This document shows, piece by piece, positions 7,554 to 16,203 of a DNA stretch of 39,490 nucleotides. The notes beneath the pieces are model-generated. The model searched no databases. It was not told the origin of the DNA and saw only the letters and a list, made by a program, of their open reading frames with translations. The number at the start of each line of letters is the position of its first letter. The first letter of the stretch is position 1. This DNA is from an uncultured Acidimicrobiales bacterium (GTDB lineage Bacteria; Actinomycetota; Acidimicrobiia; Acidimicrobiales; SHLQ01). The stretch is from NCBI GenBank assembly GCA_938002955.1, contig CALLAA010000200.1, positions 1 through 39,490 of the forward strand. The letters run 5' to 3'. A program made the position numbers and the translations under genes.

Positions 7554-8662
7554 GACTGTTCACCTTCAGCGCGGTTCCACCGCAGGTAGGACTCCATAAA
7601 GGGGTCGAGGTTGCCGCCCAGGACGGAGTCGACATTACCCGTTTCATGCTCGGTTCGGAGGTCCTTGACCATCTGATATGGCTGAAGGACATACGAGCGG
7701 ATCTGAGACCCAAAGCCAACGTTGCTTTGTTCCCCACTGATCGCAGCGATTTCGGCATCTCGCTTTTGGCGTTCGAGATCGAGCAATTTCGCCGCCATCA
7801 TTTGCATCGCCTTGTCTTTGTTCTGGTGCTGGCTGCGTTCGTTCTGACACTGGGTGACGGTGCCGGTCGGGATGTGCGTAATTCGAATGGCCGAGTCCGT
7901 CACGTTGACGTGCTGGCCGCCAGCACCTGAGGATCGGAACGTGTCGATGCGAAGGTCCTTCTCGTCGATGTCGATCTCGCTCGTCATCTCCTCGAAGAAC
8001 GGCGTCACCTGCATTGCCGAGAATGCGGTCTGACGCTTGCCTTCGTTGTTGAACGGCGAGATCCGAACGAGGCGGTGTACGCCATGTTCGCCCTGCAAGA
8101 GTCCGTAGGCGTGACGCCCCTTGATCATGAACTCCGCCGACGAGATGCCGGCTTCGGTGCCGTCTGAGGCATAGAGCAGCTCGTAGTCGAAGCCCCGGTT
8201 GTCGGCCCACCGCTGATACATGCGAAGCAGCATCTCCGCCCAGTCTTGGGCATCGGTGCCGCCCTCGCCGCTCTTGATCTGACAGACGGCGTCTCGCTCA
8301 TCGAACTCGCCCGTGAACAGCGCCCGCAGCTCGAGAGCATCGAGCTTCTCCCCCATCGCAGCGACGGTTTCATCGACTTCGGCGAGGAGCGTCTCATCAC
8401 CTTCTTCGGTCGCCATCTCAACGAGCGTCTCGGCATCTTCCAAGCTGGCGGCAAGACCGTCGAATAGTGCAATGTCGTCGTTCACCGATGACAGTTCGGT
8501 TTGGACGAGACGCGCAGCGTTCGCGTCATCCCAGAGGTCCGGACGCGACATTTCGGCCTCGAGCTGAGGCTGACGAGCGCGCTGCTCGTCGATCCGCAAA
8601 TAGCCGGCGGCCTCGTTGAGGCGGGTCCGGAGCGCGGCGAATATGTCGGTGAAGTCCTGCAT
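7550..8662 (-). CDS. prfB: Peptide chain release factor 2
   Basis: RF2 recognises UGA and UAA stop codons and triggers peptidyl-tRNA hydrolysis. The 370-residue protein contains the stop-codon-reading motif Ser-Pro-Phe (202-204, in [13 protein letters not shown]) and the catalytic GGQ (248-250, in [11 protein letters not shown]). The frame is continuous from MQDFTDIF with no in-frame UGA, so the autoregulatory +1 frameshift of many bacterial prfB genes is absent, as is usual in actinobacteria. It begins 12 bp after the secA stop and overlaps ftsE by 4 bp. The secA-prfB-ftsE-ftsX order is widespread in Gram-positive bacteria. Confidence 0.97.
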   Translation of the reverse strand: MQDFTDIFAALRTRLNEAAGYLRIDEQRARQPQLEAEMSRPDLWDDANAARLVQTELSSVNDDIALFDGLAASLEDAETLVEMATEEGDETLLAEVDETVAAMGEKLDALELRALFTGEFDERDAVCQIKSGEGGTDAQDWAEMLLRMYQRWADNRGFDYELLYASDGTEAGISSAEFMIKGRHAYGLLQGEHGVHRLVRISPFNNEGKRQTAFSAMQVTPFFEEMTSEIDIDEKDLRIDTFRSSGAGGQHVNVTDSAIRITHIPTGTVTQCQNERSQHQNKDKAMQMMAAKLLDLERQKRDAEIAAISGEQSNVGFGSQIRSYVLQPYQMVKDLRTEHETGNVDSVLGGNLDPFMESYLRWNRAEGEQS

Positions 8663-8674
8663 GTTGTGTCTGGC

Positions 8675-11371
8675 TCAGCGTCCGTGGCAGTGCTTGAACT
8701 TCTTGCCTGTTCCACACGGGCATGGTTCGTTGCGACCGACGTTCTCGAACTCGGTGTTGATCTTTGGTGCGGGCGCGGCCTCGACAACCTCATCGGGTTT
8801 CTCGGTGGTCGCCTCGGTGCCGGTCCCGCCTGCAGCGGCCTTGGTCGCCTTGGCCTCAACCACGGGTGCGGTCGGGGATTCTTCGGCTTCGGGCTCTTTC
8901 TCTTTGACCTCGACGTGCATGATGTAGCGCACGAACTCGGAGTCGATGTTGCTGATCATCTCACCGAACATCTCGAAGCCTTCACGCTGCCACTCGGTAG
9001 CCGGGTCTTTCTGGCCCATTGCTCGAAGGTGGATACCCTCTCGCAAGTAGTCCATGGCATACAGATGATCGCGCCAGCGCTGATCGATCAAGCGCAACAT
9101 AATCTGTCGCTCGACCTGGCGCATGGTGTCCTCGCCGACCGTTTCCTCACGGTTCTCGAAGCGCTCCACGGCGTCGGTTGCAAGTGTTTGGTACAGAGCC
9201 GCCGAGGTTGGTTCTTCGGCAAACTGGTCCGCATCGAGCAGCGTTGGCCAGTAGCCCTGAACCTCGGATTCGAGAGTGTCGACGTCCCACTCTTCGGGAT
9301 GTTCTGCTGATGCATGCGTTTCGACAAGTCCGTCGACAACCTCGCTGATCGCCTCGATCGACGTATCTCGGAGGTCTTCGCCTTCCAAGATGTTGCGGCG
9401 GCGCTCGTAAATAACCTTGCGCTGCTCGTTCATGACCTCGTCGTACTTGAGGACGTTCTTACGGACTTCGGCGTTCTTTGCCTCGACGGTGTTCTGTGCA
9501 CGCTCGATGGCTTTGGTGACCATCTTGGCCTCGATTGGCACATCTTCGGGGAGCGCCCGATCCATCACATAGTTCATCGCTCCGGTGGCGAACATCCGCA
9601 TGAGCTCGTCCTCAAGGGACAGGTAGAACCGGCTCTCGCCGGGATCTCCCTGACGACCTGAGCGACCACGGAGCTGGTTATCGATTCGTCGGGATTCGTG
9701 GCGTTCGGTACCGAGAACGTACAGTCCGCCGAGCTCGCGAATTCGATCGCCATCGATGGTGCATTGCTCGGTGTATTTTTCGAGCAAGTCGGCATAGCGA
9801 GCGTCGTACTCTTCGGTACCCGGCTCGAGCTGTTCGCCGCGGGCGTCACGATCGGCGAGACCTTCGGGGTCGCCGCCGAGCTTGATATCAACGCCACGAC
9901 CCGCCATGTTCGTGGCCACCGTGACACCGTGAAGGCGGCCCGCTTGAGCAACGACGTGCCCCTCGGACGTGTGCTGCTTTGCGTTGAGTACCGTGTGTTT
10001 GATGCCCCGCTTGTCGAGCAGGCGGCTCAGTTTCTCAGACTTCTCGACCGAGACGGTACCGACGAGGACCGGCTGGCCTGACGCGCTTCGCTCTTCGATG
10101 TCGTCAGCGACAGCGTCGAACTTGCCATCCTCGGTCTTGTAAATGAGATCGGCTTGATCCTTACGGATGACCGGCAGGTTGGTCGGGATCTGGGCGACTT
10201 GCAGGCCGTAGGTGCCGGCGAGTTCGGCGGCTTCGGTCTGGGCTGTACCCGTCATACCAGCGAGCTTTTCGTACTGGCGGTAGTAGTTCTGCAGCGTGAT
10301 CGTTGCGAGGGTCTGGTTCTCCTCTTTGATCTTCACGCCTTCCTTGGCTTCGACGGCCTGATGGAGACCGTCGGACCAGCGACGACCATCGAGGACACGG
10401 CCAGTGAACTCATCGACGATCTTCACTTCGCCGCCGTCGACCAAGTATTCCTTGTCCCGCTTATAGAGCTCTTTGGCCTTCAGAGATGCGAGGAGTTGGT
10501 GAACGAGGTTTGCGTTTGCCGAGGCGGGGTCATAGAGGTTGTCGATTCCGAGCGCCCCTTCAACTGCGTGGATGCCGGCCTCGGTGGGGGCAACGATGCG
10601 CTTCTCTTCATCGACGTCGTAGTCGACATCGCGCTGAAGCGAGCGGGCGATGCTTGCGAACTTGTAGTAGATCTGCGCAGCGTCGGCGACGCGACCCGAG
10701 ATGATGAGTGGGGTTCGGGCTTCGTCGATGAGAATCGAGTCGATCTCGTCGACGATGCAGTAGTTGTATCCGCGCTGGACCCGCGCAGCTGCGGTCATCG
10801 CCATGTTGTCGCGCAGGTAGTCGAAACCGAACTCGTTGTTCGTTCCGTAGGTGACGTCAGCTGCGTACTGCTCGCGCTTGAATGTCGAGTTTCGATTTCC
10901 TGGGACGATCAGGCCAACGGTCAACCCGAGCCAGCGGTGCAGCTGGCCCATGTTCTCTGAGTCACGAGTGGCCAGATAGTCGTTGACGGTGACGAGGTGC
11001 ATGCCGTCACCGGTGAGGCCGTTGAGGTAGACGGGAAGCGTCGAAACGAGCGTCTTGCCTTCACCGGTACGCATCTCGGCGACCCAGCCGAGGTGCAGGG
11101 CCAGGCCGCCCATGAGCTGAACGTCGTAGTGGCGCATGCCGAGGGTTCGCACCGACGCTTCGCGAACGACCGCGAAGGCTTCGACGAGCAGGTCGTCGAG
11201 TGTCGCCCCGTTCTCGAGGCGCGTCCGGAACTCGCCCGTCTTGGCTTGGAGCTCTCCGTCGGAGAGTCGCTGCATCTCTGGTTCGAGCGCCGTGATGTCA
11301 GGCACGATGGCCTCGAGGGCGCGGAGCTTTTTGCCTTCACCGCTTCGGAGAACCTTTTTGAACATGCTCAT
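8675..11371 (-). CDS. secA: Preprotein translocase ATPase SecA
   Basis: The 898-residue motor drives Sec-dependent protein export through SecYEG. The N-terminal nucleotide-binding domain has Walker A MRTGEGKT (100-107) and the DEID box of IVDEIDSILIDEARTP; the second domain includes NMAGRGVDIKLGG and the RIDNQLRGRSGRQGD motif. The C-terminus ends in a SEC-C zinc-binding element (NEPCPCGTGKKFKHCHGR) after a variable Glu/Ala/Thr-rich linker, so it is full length. It appears to be the canonical SecA1; a SecA2 would usually be shorter and lack the zinc tail. Two close ATGs (11371 and 11365) are possible starts. It lies downstream of hpf with a gap of about 70 bp that could hold a promoter. Confidence 0.97.
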   Translation of the reverse strand: MSMFKKVLRSGEGKKLRALEAIVPDITALEPEMQRLSDGELQAKTGEFRTRLENGATLDDLLVEAFAVVREASVRTLGMRHYDVQLMGGLALHLGWVAEMRTGEGKTLVSTLPVYLNGLTGDGMHLVTVNDYLATRDSENMGQLHRWLGLTVGLIVPGNRNSTFKREQYAADVTYGTNNEFGFDYLRDNMAMTAAARVQRGYNYCIVDEIDSILIDEARTPLIISGRVADAAQIYYKFASIARSLQRDVDYDVDEEKRIVAPTEAGIHAVEGALGIDNLYDPASANANLVHQLLASLKAKELYKRDKEYLVDGGEVKIVDEFTGRVLDGRRWSDGLHQAVEAKEGVKIKEENQTLATITLQNYYRQYEKLAGMTGTAQTEAAELAGTYGLQVAQIPTNLPVIRKDQADLIYKTEDGKFDAVADDIEERSASGQPVLVGTVSVEKSEKLSRLLDKRGIKHTVLNAKQHTSEGHVVAQAGRLHGVTVATNMAGRGVDIKLGGDPEGLADRDARGEQLEPGTEEYDARYADLLEKYTEQCTIDGDRIRELGGLYVLGTERHESRRIDNQLRGRSGRQGDPGESRFYLSLEDELMRMFATGAMNYVMDRALPEDVPIEAKMVTKAIERAQNTVEAKNAEVRKNVLKYDEVMNEQRKVIYERRRNILEGEDLRDTSIEAISEVVDGLVETHASAEHPEEWDVDTLESEVQGYWPTLLDADQFAEEPTSAALYQTLATDAVERFENREETVGEDTMRQVERQIMLRLIDQRWRDHLYAMDYLREGIHLRAMGQKDPATEWQREGFEMFGEMISNIDSEFVRYIMHVEVKEKEPEAEESPTAPVVEAKATKAAAGGTGTEATTEKPDEVVEAAPAPKINTEFENVGRNEPCPCGTGKKFKHCHGR

Positions 11372-11440
11372 AGCGGTTCAATGCTACTGGCGCCACCCCT
11401 CGGCACTGCGTCACTAGCGATGTTCTCGCCAAAGGTTTAG

Positions 11441-11998
11441 TTATGCAGCGTCGATTTGCCCAATATCGCCATCGTCGCGGATGTACACGACAGCGGATTT
11501 GTTGGTCTCGGCATTGGTGAACAGGAAGAAGTCGTGACCGAGCAGTTCCATCTGCAAGACGGCTTCTTCGGCAGTCATTGGATCGATTGCGAACTGCTTC
11601 TTCTTGACGATCTTGGCGACGTTGTCGTCCTCGTCGGGAAGGTCTCCCGAGATGGGCAGAGGATCGTCGAGACGTATCGACTGTTCACCGTTGTTCTCGT
11701 GTCGATGCAACTTGGTCTTGAGCTTGTGGAATTGGTGCTCGAGCTTCTCGGTGGCGAGATCGATGGCGGTGTACGGATCGGGTGCCGTGACCTTGGTGCG
11801 GACGTGGTGTCCGTGGCCTTCGACGGTGACCTCGCAGATCTCTTTGTCGGTGATCCGCGGGTTTCGTTCCTCGCAGAAGTGCACATCAGCTCGTTCCAAC
11901 CCGGGGACGTACTTGTCGAGGCGGCTGAGTTTCGATCGGGTTAGGTCTTGCAACCGATCGCTCACCACTGTCCGACGAGAGCTGATGTTTACCTGCAT
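11441..11998 (-). CDS. hpf: Long-form ribosome hibernation promoting factor
   Basis: This protein dimerises 70S ribosomes into inactive 100S particles in stationary phase or stress. With the ATG preceded by a perfect Shine-Dalgarno (ggagg, 6-base spacing) the product is 185 residues, the long HPF form; the longer frame to 12043 lacks this support. Residues 1-100 form the ribosome-binding domain (MQVNISSRRT, DLTRSKLSRLDKYVPGLERA, CEVTVEGHGH and YTAIDLATEKLEHQFHKLK); an acidic linker follows, then a C-terminal dimerisation domain from about residue 128 (FAIDPMTAEEAVLQMELLG to VYIRDDGDIGQI). The position next to secA matches Rv3241c beside secA1 in mycobacteria. Confidence 0.93.
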   Translation of the reverse strand: MQVNISSRRTVVSDRLQDLTRSKLSRLDKYVPGLERADVHFCEERNPRITDKEICEVTVEGHGHHVRTKVTAPDPYTAIDLATEKLEHQFHKLKTKLHRHENNGEQSIRLDDPLPISGDLPDEDDNVAKIVKKKQFAIDPMTAEEAVLQMELLGHDFFLFTNAETNKSAVVYIRDDGDIGQIDAA

Positions 11999-12087
11999 GG
12001 GCAACCTCCGGGTCATTCTAAATTGTGGGTACTGCTGTGACATTCGACACTATCGCATCTTCGCTTGAGACGGAAATGTCATTGGAA

Positions 12088-12708
12088 CTATTCGGCTCTG
12101 ATTGCGGCCCCTGTGGCTATCGGCCCATCAAAAATGGGAGCTGGGGTGGCCGCAAGGGCGACGAATGAGACACTCCTCGCCCCGGCAAGTCCGAGCGTTA
12201 GAGCACACGAGACGGCGGTGGCTCCAGTCGTCACGACGTCGTCGACGAGCAGGACTCGTTCCGGCACTCGGTCAGCGGCTCGAAACTCGACCCCCTGCCG
12301 TTCGGACCGCGGCCGCCCGGTTTGTGCGCCGTTATCGACGCGGCTGAGCGGGGTAGCCAACGGCACGCCGAGCGCCTTCGAGAGCCGTTTGGCCATGAGT
12401 TCGGGAATGTCGAAGCCGCGCTCGCGGCGTCGTTGGGGGTGCGAGGGCACTGCGACGATCGCATCGAAATCATCGGGAACCGACGCTGCCAGCGCGTCGA
12501 CCAATGGCCCGAGCACCTGACGGTTGTTGCGGAATTTGAGGGCTTGCACGATCTTGGCACCAACACCGGAGTAGCTACAGAGCACCGACGATGACTCGAC
12601 AGCGAGCAGGGGCGGAACCACCGCTGGGTCGAGCGCGTCAACACACGCCGAGCAAATACCGTTAGCCGTGGCACCGCACGAGGCACACGAACTGTGAAAG
12701 AGCCGCAT
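12088..12708 (-). CDS. ComF-family phosphoribosyltransferase-like protein
   Basis: About 206 residues if started at MRLFHSSCASC (12708); ATGs at 12720 and 12801 are alternatives, but family members usually begin shortly before the zinc finger. A four-Cys zinc site (C8, C11, C19, C22) is followed by the type I phosphoribosyltransferase domain, with CSYSGVGAKIVQALKF, VAVPSHPQRRRERGFD, GRPRSERQG and the PRPP-binding loop VLLVDDVVTTGAT (about 152-164). ComF proteins support DNA uptake in naturally competent bacteria, but homologues are universal in non-competent species and the biochemical role remains unclear. Location next to hpf and secA parallels Rv3242c. No other competence gene is in the window. 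Confidence 0.9.
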   Translation of the reverse strand: MRLFHSSCASCGATANGICSACVDALDPAVVPPLLAVESSSVLCSYSGVGAKIVQALKFRNNRQVLGPLVDALAASVPDDFDAIVAVPSHPQRRRERGFDIPELMAKRLSKALGVPLATPLSRVDNGAQTGRPRSERQGVEFRAADRVPERVLLVDDVVTTGATAVSCALTLGLAGARSVSFVALAATPAPIFDGPIATGAAIRAE

Positions 12709-12865
12709 AGACGACACCATAGGGACGCCCACTGACACGATCCCCAGCCGCAACAAAACGGTCATACTCTCGCGCGGTGCCCGGAACAATCCAAGCGTCA
12801 CGAGTCACACCAAACCACGCTGCGTGATCGAAGCCGGTTCGAACGGAACGCGGCCGCCGCCGGTT

Positions 12866-14320
12866 CTAATACCGGTAGTGGTCTGGCTTGTATGGGCCCT
12901 CGACGGGCACGCCGATGTAGTCGGCTTGTTCCTGGCTCATCTCGGTGAGCCGGACGCCGAGGTGGTCGAGATGCAAGCGGGCGACCTTCTCGTCGAGCTG
13001 CTTGGGAAGCACGATGACCTCCGGAGGTGGTCCGGCGTACTGCTCTGCGTTCGCGTGGAGCTCCATCTGTGCGAGCACCTGGTTGGTGAAGCTGAACGAC
13101 ATCACGAAGCTCGGGTGGCCGGTTGCGTTGCCGAGGTTGAGTAGACGACCTTCGGAGAGGACGAGGACGGAGTGGCCGTCGGGGAAGACGTACTCGTCGA
13201 CCTGCGGCTTGATGTTCGTGCGCTGCACATCGCTCATCTTTTCGAGCCCGGCCATGTCGATCTCGTTGTCGAAGTGGCCAACGTTTCCAACGATTGCCTG
13301 GTGCTTCATGCGGGCCATGTGCTCGGCCATGATGATGCCCTTGTTGCCTGTCGTGGTGATGAAGAGGTCAGCGGTTTCCATGACGTCTTCGAGTCGCATG
13401 ACGTCGAAGCCTTCCATGGCTGCTTGGAGCGCACAGATTGGGTCGACCTCGGTCACGATGACCTTGCAGCCTTGGCCCTTGAGCGATGCCGCACAGCCCT
13501 TACCCACGTCGCCGTATCCGAGCACCACAGCGGTCTTACCGCCGAGCATGACGTCCGTTCCGCGGTTGATGCCATCGACGAGGCTGTGTCGGATGCCGTA
13601 GAGGTTGTCGAACTTGGACTTGGTGACCGCGTCGTTGACGTTGATGGCTGGGAACAGAAGTTCACCGGCTTCCTGCATGTGGTAGAGGCGGTGCACACCG
13701 GTCGTGGTCTCTTCGGATACACCGCGAATACCCGGGGCGATCTTTTGCCAGAACTCGTTGCCCTGCTCGGCCCAGATCATCCGGAGCTGTTCCATAAAGA
13801 CGCCCTCTTCTTCGGAAGCATCCTCGGGGGTGTCTGGAATGGCGCCAGCCTTTTCGAATTCGAGGCCTTTGTGGACGAGCATGGTGGCGTCACCGCCGTC
13901 GTCGAGGATCAGGTTTGGGCCCTGGCCGTCTGGCCAATGGAACAGCTGCTCGGTGGCCCACCAGTACTCTTCGAGCGTTTCGCCCTTCCAGGCAAACACC
14001 GGTGTCCCCGACGGGTTCTCCGGGCTCCCGTTTGGCCCGCAGGCGATTGCAGCAGCTGCGTGGTCTTGGGTTGAGAAGATGTTGCAGGTCACCCAGCGAA
14101 CGTCGGCGCCGAGGGCGACGAGCGTTTCGATCAGCACCGCGGTCTGGATGGTCATGTGAAGCGAGCCCGCAATACGAGCTCCCTTCAGTGGCTGTGCGTC
14201 GGCGAACTCTGCGCGCAACGACATGAGTCCGGGCATTTCGTGTTCGGCGAGGCGGATCTCGTTGCGTCCGAATTCTGCAAGGCTCAGGTCCGCGACTTTA
14301 AAGTCGGTGAAGGTTGTCAT
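12866..14320 (-). CDS. ahcY: Adenosylhomocysteinase
   Basis: S-adenosyl-L-homocysteine hydrolase (484 residues) reversibly splits SAH into adenosine and homocysteine, clearing the product inhibitor of methyltransferases. The ATG at 14320 gives [19 protein letters not shown] and has a Shine-Dalgarno (ggag); the upstream ATG at 14347 has none. Visible motifs are [17 protein letters not shown] near the substrate site, the NAD-binding loop [21 protein letters not shown], and the invariant C-terminal KPDHYRY. The length includes the insertion of about 40 residues seen in mycobacterial and eukaryotic-like SAHHs ([20 protein letters not shown] region). A hairpin lies in the 5' untranslated region, but no known SAH or SAM riboswitch consensus is recognisable. 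Confidence 0.97.
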   Translation of the reverse strand: MTTFTDFKVADLSLAEFGRNEIRLAEHEMPGLMSLRAEFADAQPLKGARIAGSLHMTIQTAVLIETLVALGADVRWVTCNIFSTQDHAAAAIACGPNGSPENPSGTPVFAWKGETLEEYWWATEQLFHWPDGQGPNLILDDGGDATMLVHKGLEFEKAGAIPDTPEDASEEEGVFMEQLRMIWAEQGNEFWQKIAPGIRGVSEETTTGVHRLYHMQEAGELLFPAINVNDAVTKSKFDNLYGIRHSLVDGINRGTDVMLGGKTAVVLGYGDVGKGCAASLKGQGCKVIVTEVDPICALQAAMEGFDVMRLEDVMETADLFITTTGNKGIIMAEHMARMKHQAIVGNVGHFDNEIDMAGLEKMSDVQRTNIKPQVDEYVFPDGHSVLVLSEGRLLNLGNATGHPSFVMSFSFTNQVLAQMELHANAEQYAGPPPEVIVLPKQLDEKVARLHLDHLGVRLTEMSQEQADYIGVPVEGPYKPDHYRY

Positions 14321-14343
14321 GTAGGGCTCCGATTCGTTTCGCA

Positions 14344-14359
14344 GCATCGTGAACGATGC
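14344..14359 (-). promoter_or_regulatory. Perfect hairpin in ahcY upstream region
   Basis: A 7-bp perfect inverted repeat (gcatcgt / acgatgc) with a 2-base centre lies 24 bp upstream of the ahcY start. It could be an operator dyad or an RNA hairpin near the ribosome-binding site. No known riboswitch class is recognised around it. Confidence 0.35.
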
Positions 14360-14481
14360 CGGACGGCGTCTGCGGCGAGGCGCACGATGTGATGGTGGCT
14401 GGGGCCCGCTGGCCTCGGGAAACGTCTGTTCAGCCAGAGGTGAGTCTAGGCCGTGCCGGGAACCGGTATGGGTGACAGTAG

Positions 14482-14718
14482 CTACGCCTCGAACGAGGGC
14501 GAGATGCCGGAGCTCTCTGCGAGGGCGATCAGTCGCCCGTGTTCGTCGTCGCCGAGTGTCTCTGCCTTGTCGATCAACATGATTGGGATGTCATCGACAA
14601 TTGAGTATCTCAGGCGGAGACGAGGGTTGTATAGACAGTTCTCCGCTGCGAAGTACAAGAGCGGTCCTTTGTCCGATGGACAAGCGAGGATGTCGAGTAG
14701 CTGTGGAGCGAGAGCCAT
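14482..14718 (-). CDS. Trm112-like small zinc-ribbon-derived protein
   Basis: A 78-residue protein of the Trm112/YcaR family. The core is [15 protein letters not shown], then [20 protein letters not shown], matching the family pattern in which the C-terminal half reads YP(I/V).DGIP.ML. Only one of the zinc-type cysteines remains (C13), common in bacterial members. Eukaryotic Trm112 is an activating subunit of methyltransferases; bacterial family members are also suspected methyltransferase partners, but here the role is unknown. The start at MALAPQLL is chosen by family similarity; an ATG 15 bp upstream is the alternative. Neither has a clear Shine-Dalgarno. It follows manB across a tandem repeat, suggesting co-transcription. 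Confidence 0.8.
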   Translation of the reverse strand: MALAPQLLDILACPSDKGPLLYFAAENCLYNPRLRLRYSIVDDIPIMLIDKAETLGDDEHGRLIALAESSGISPSFEA

Positions 14719-14778
14719 GAGTGGAGCATACAAACCAATACGCGAACAGACGCCGACCAGCAGTGCGGACGGGCCGCT

Positions 14779-14840
14779 CAGATGAAGATGATGTCTGACA
14801 CCACCCGTTCAGATGAAGATGATGTCTGACACCACTCGTT
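14779..14840. repeat. Tandem duplication of a 31-bp unit
   Basis: Two adjacent 31-bp copies (14779-14809, 14810-14840) differ by one base. Each contains cagatgaagatgatgtctg, with a short inverted repeat (tcaga / tctga), followed by acaccac. The second copy overlaps the manB stop codon by 2 bp. On the minus strand the unit contains GTGTCAGACAT, sharing the GTC(A/T)GAC core with the repeats at 5866-5943. Confidence 0.85.
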
Positions 14841-16179
14841 AGAAGTGGGAGCGAACCTCTTCGACGCGGGCGGCTACCTCGGCGTCTGTGTTTGCTTCGA
14901 GGTTGAGGCGCAGCAATGGCTCGGTGTTGGACGGGCGCAGGTTGAACCACCAATCGCCGAGATCCACCGTGAGTCCATCGAAGCGATCCTGTTGCGCATC
15001 GGGGTAGGCGGCGGCGACCTTGTCGATCACGACCGCGGTGTCATCAACGGTCGTGTTGATCTCGCCTGAAGCAACATAACGGCGCAGCGGCGCGACGATC
15101 TCATGCAGCGGCTTACCCGCCTTGGCCATTGCACCCAGCACGACCACGGTCGCGATGAGACCCGAATCCGCACGCCAGTTATCTCGGAAGTAGTAGTGGC
15201 CCGAGTGCTCGCCGCCGAAGGCTGCCCCGGTCTCCTTCATGACGGCTTTGATGAAACTGTGCCCGACCTTGGTGCGCACTGCCGTACCGCCGTTTTCGGC
15301 GATGACCTCCGGGACTACCTTCGAGCAGATCAGGTTGTGCAGCACCGTTGCGCCGGCTTCACGCTGCAGCACTTGTTCGGCCACGAGCGCTGTCGTGAGC
15401 GAGCCGGACACGCCCTCAGAATTCGCATCGACCAGGAATACGCGGTCGGCGTCGCCGTCGAAGGCAAGACCGAGGTCTGCACCGACTTCGCGAACCCGCG
15501 TTTTCAGGTCGACGAGGTTCTCTTCGTTCAGCGGATCGGCTGGATGATTTGGGAAGGTCCCGTCGAGCTCTTCGTACATGATCTCAAGGTCGAACGGGAG
15601 ATGAGCGAACACGGCGGGCACGACGAGTCCACCCATGCCGTTTGCGGTGTCCGCAACGATCTTGAGCGGGCCGAGCGTACTGACGTCGACGAACGACAGC
15701 ACGTGTTGGGCAAAGTCATCGAGGATGTTGCGCTCGCTACGTGTCCCGGTCGATTCAGTCGCTGGTAACGGGGTCCGGGCATTGTCGCGAATCTCGAACA
15801 ATCCGGTGTCTCCGCCGAGCGGCGCGGCGCCCTTGCGGCACATCTTGATGCCGTTGTACTCCGCCGGGTTGTGCGATGCCGTGAAGATCGCACCGGGCAT
15901 GTCCATCGAGCCCGAGGCGTAATACATCATGTCGGTCGAGGCCAGACCGATATCGACGACGTCGACACCTTGTTCCAACGCGCCTTGGGCGAAAAGCCCG
16001 GCGAACTCAGGTCCGGTCGGACGCATGTCGTGACCGACGACGATCGACGTCGCGCCGTCGTTGTCGGCGACAAAACGAGCGAACGCCGCGCCGATGTTCC
16101 GCGACAGTTCGGCATCGAGCTGTTCGGGGGCAAGCCCGCGAACGTCGTAGGCCTTGAAGATTGCGTCGATATCACCCAT
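14839..16179 (-). CDS. manB: Phosphomannomutase/phosphoglucomutase
   Basis: The 446-residue alpha-D-phosphohexomutase interconverts hexose-6-phosphate and hexose-1-phosphate, feeding GDP-mannose or UDP-glucose synthesis. Domain signatures appear in order: KAYDVRG (9-15), the phosphoserine loop TASHNP (100-105, Ser102 catalytic), the metal loop DGDADR (241-246), the sugar loop GGEHSGHYYF, and the phosphate-binding loop RPSNTEPLLRLNLEA at the end. It corresponds to PmmA (Rv3257c) near DUF3499 in mycobacteria, which favours a phosphomannomutase role. It is preceded by the GtrA-GT2 gene with a 24-bp gap, consistent with co-transcription and with supply of mannose-1-phosphate to the adjacent glycosylation genes (inference). 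Confidence 0.93.
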   Translation of the reverse strand: MGDIDAIFKAYDVRGLAPEQLDAELSRNIGAAFARFVADNDGATSIVVGHDMRPTGPEFAGLFAQGALEQGVDVVDIGLASTDMMYYASGSMDMPGAIFTASHNPAEYNGIKMCRKGAAPLGGDTGLFEIRDNARTPLPATESTGTRSERNILDDFAQHVLSFVDVSTLGPLKIVADTANGMGGLVVPAVFAHLPFDLEIMYEELDGTFPNHPADPLNEENLVDLKTRVREVGADLGLAFDGDADRVFLVDANSEGVSGSLTTALVAEQVLQREAGATVLHNLICSKVVPEVIAENGGTAVRTKVGHSFIKAVMKETGAAFGGEHSGHYYFRDNWRADSGLIATVVVLGAMAKAGKPLHEIVAPLRRYVASGEINTTVDDTAVVIDKVAAAYPDAQQDRFDGLTVDLGDWWFNLRPSNTEPLLRLNLEANTDAEVAARVEEVRSHF

Positions 16180-16203
16180 GAACTCGGTTCCTCTGTTCGT
16201 GTC

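Noticed and set aside
12088-12708. Evidence for natural competence
   Set aside because: ComF-like proteins are nearly universal and no other competence gene lies in the window.
14321-14481. SAH or SAM riboswitch upstream of ahcY
   Set aside because: Expected biologically, but I could not find the conserved SAH riboswitch segments; only a simple hairpin is visible.
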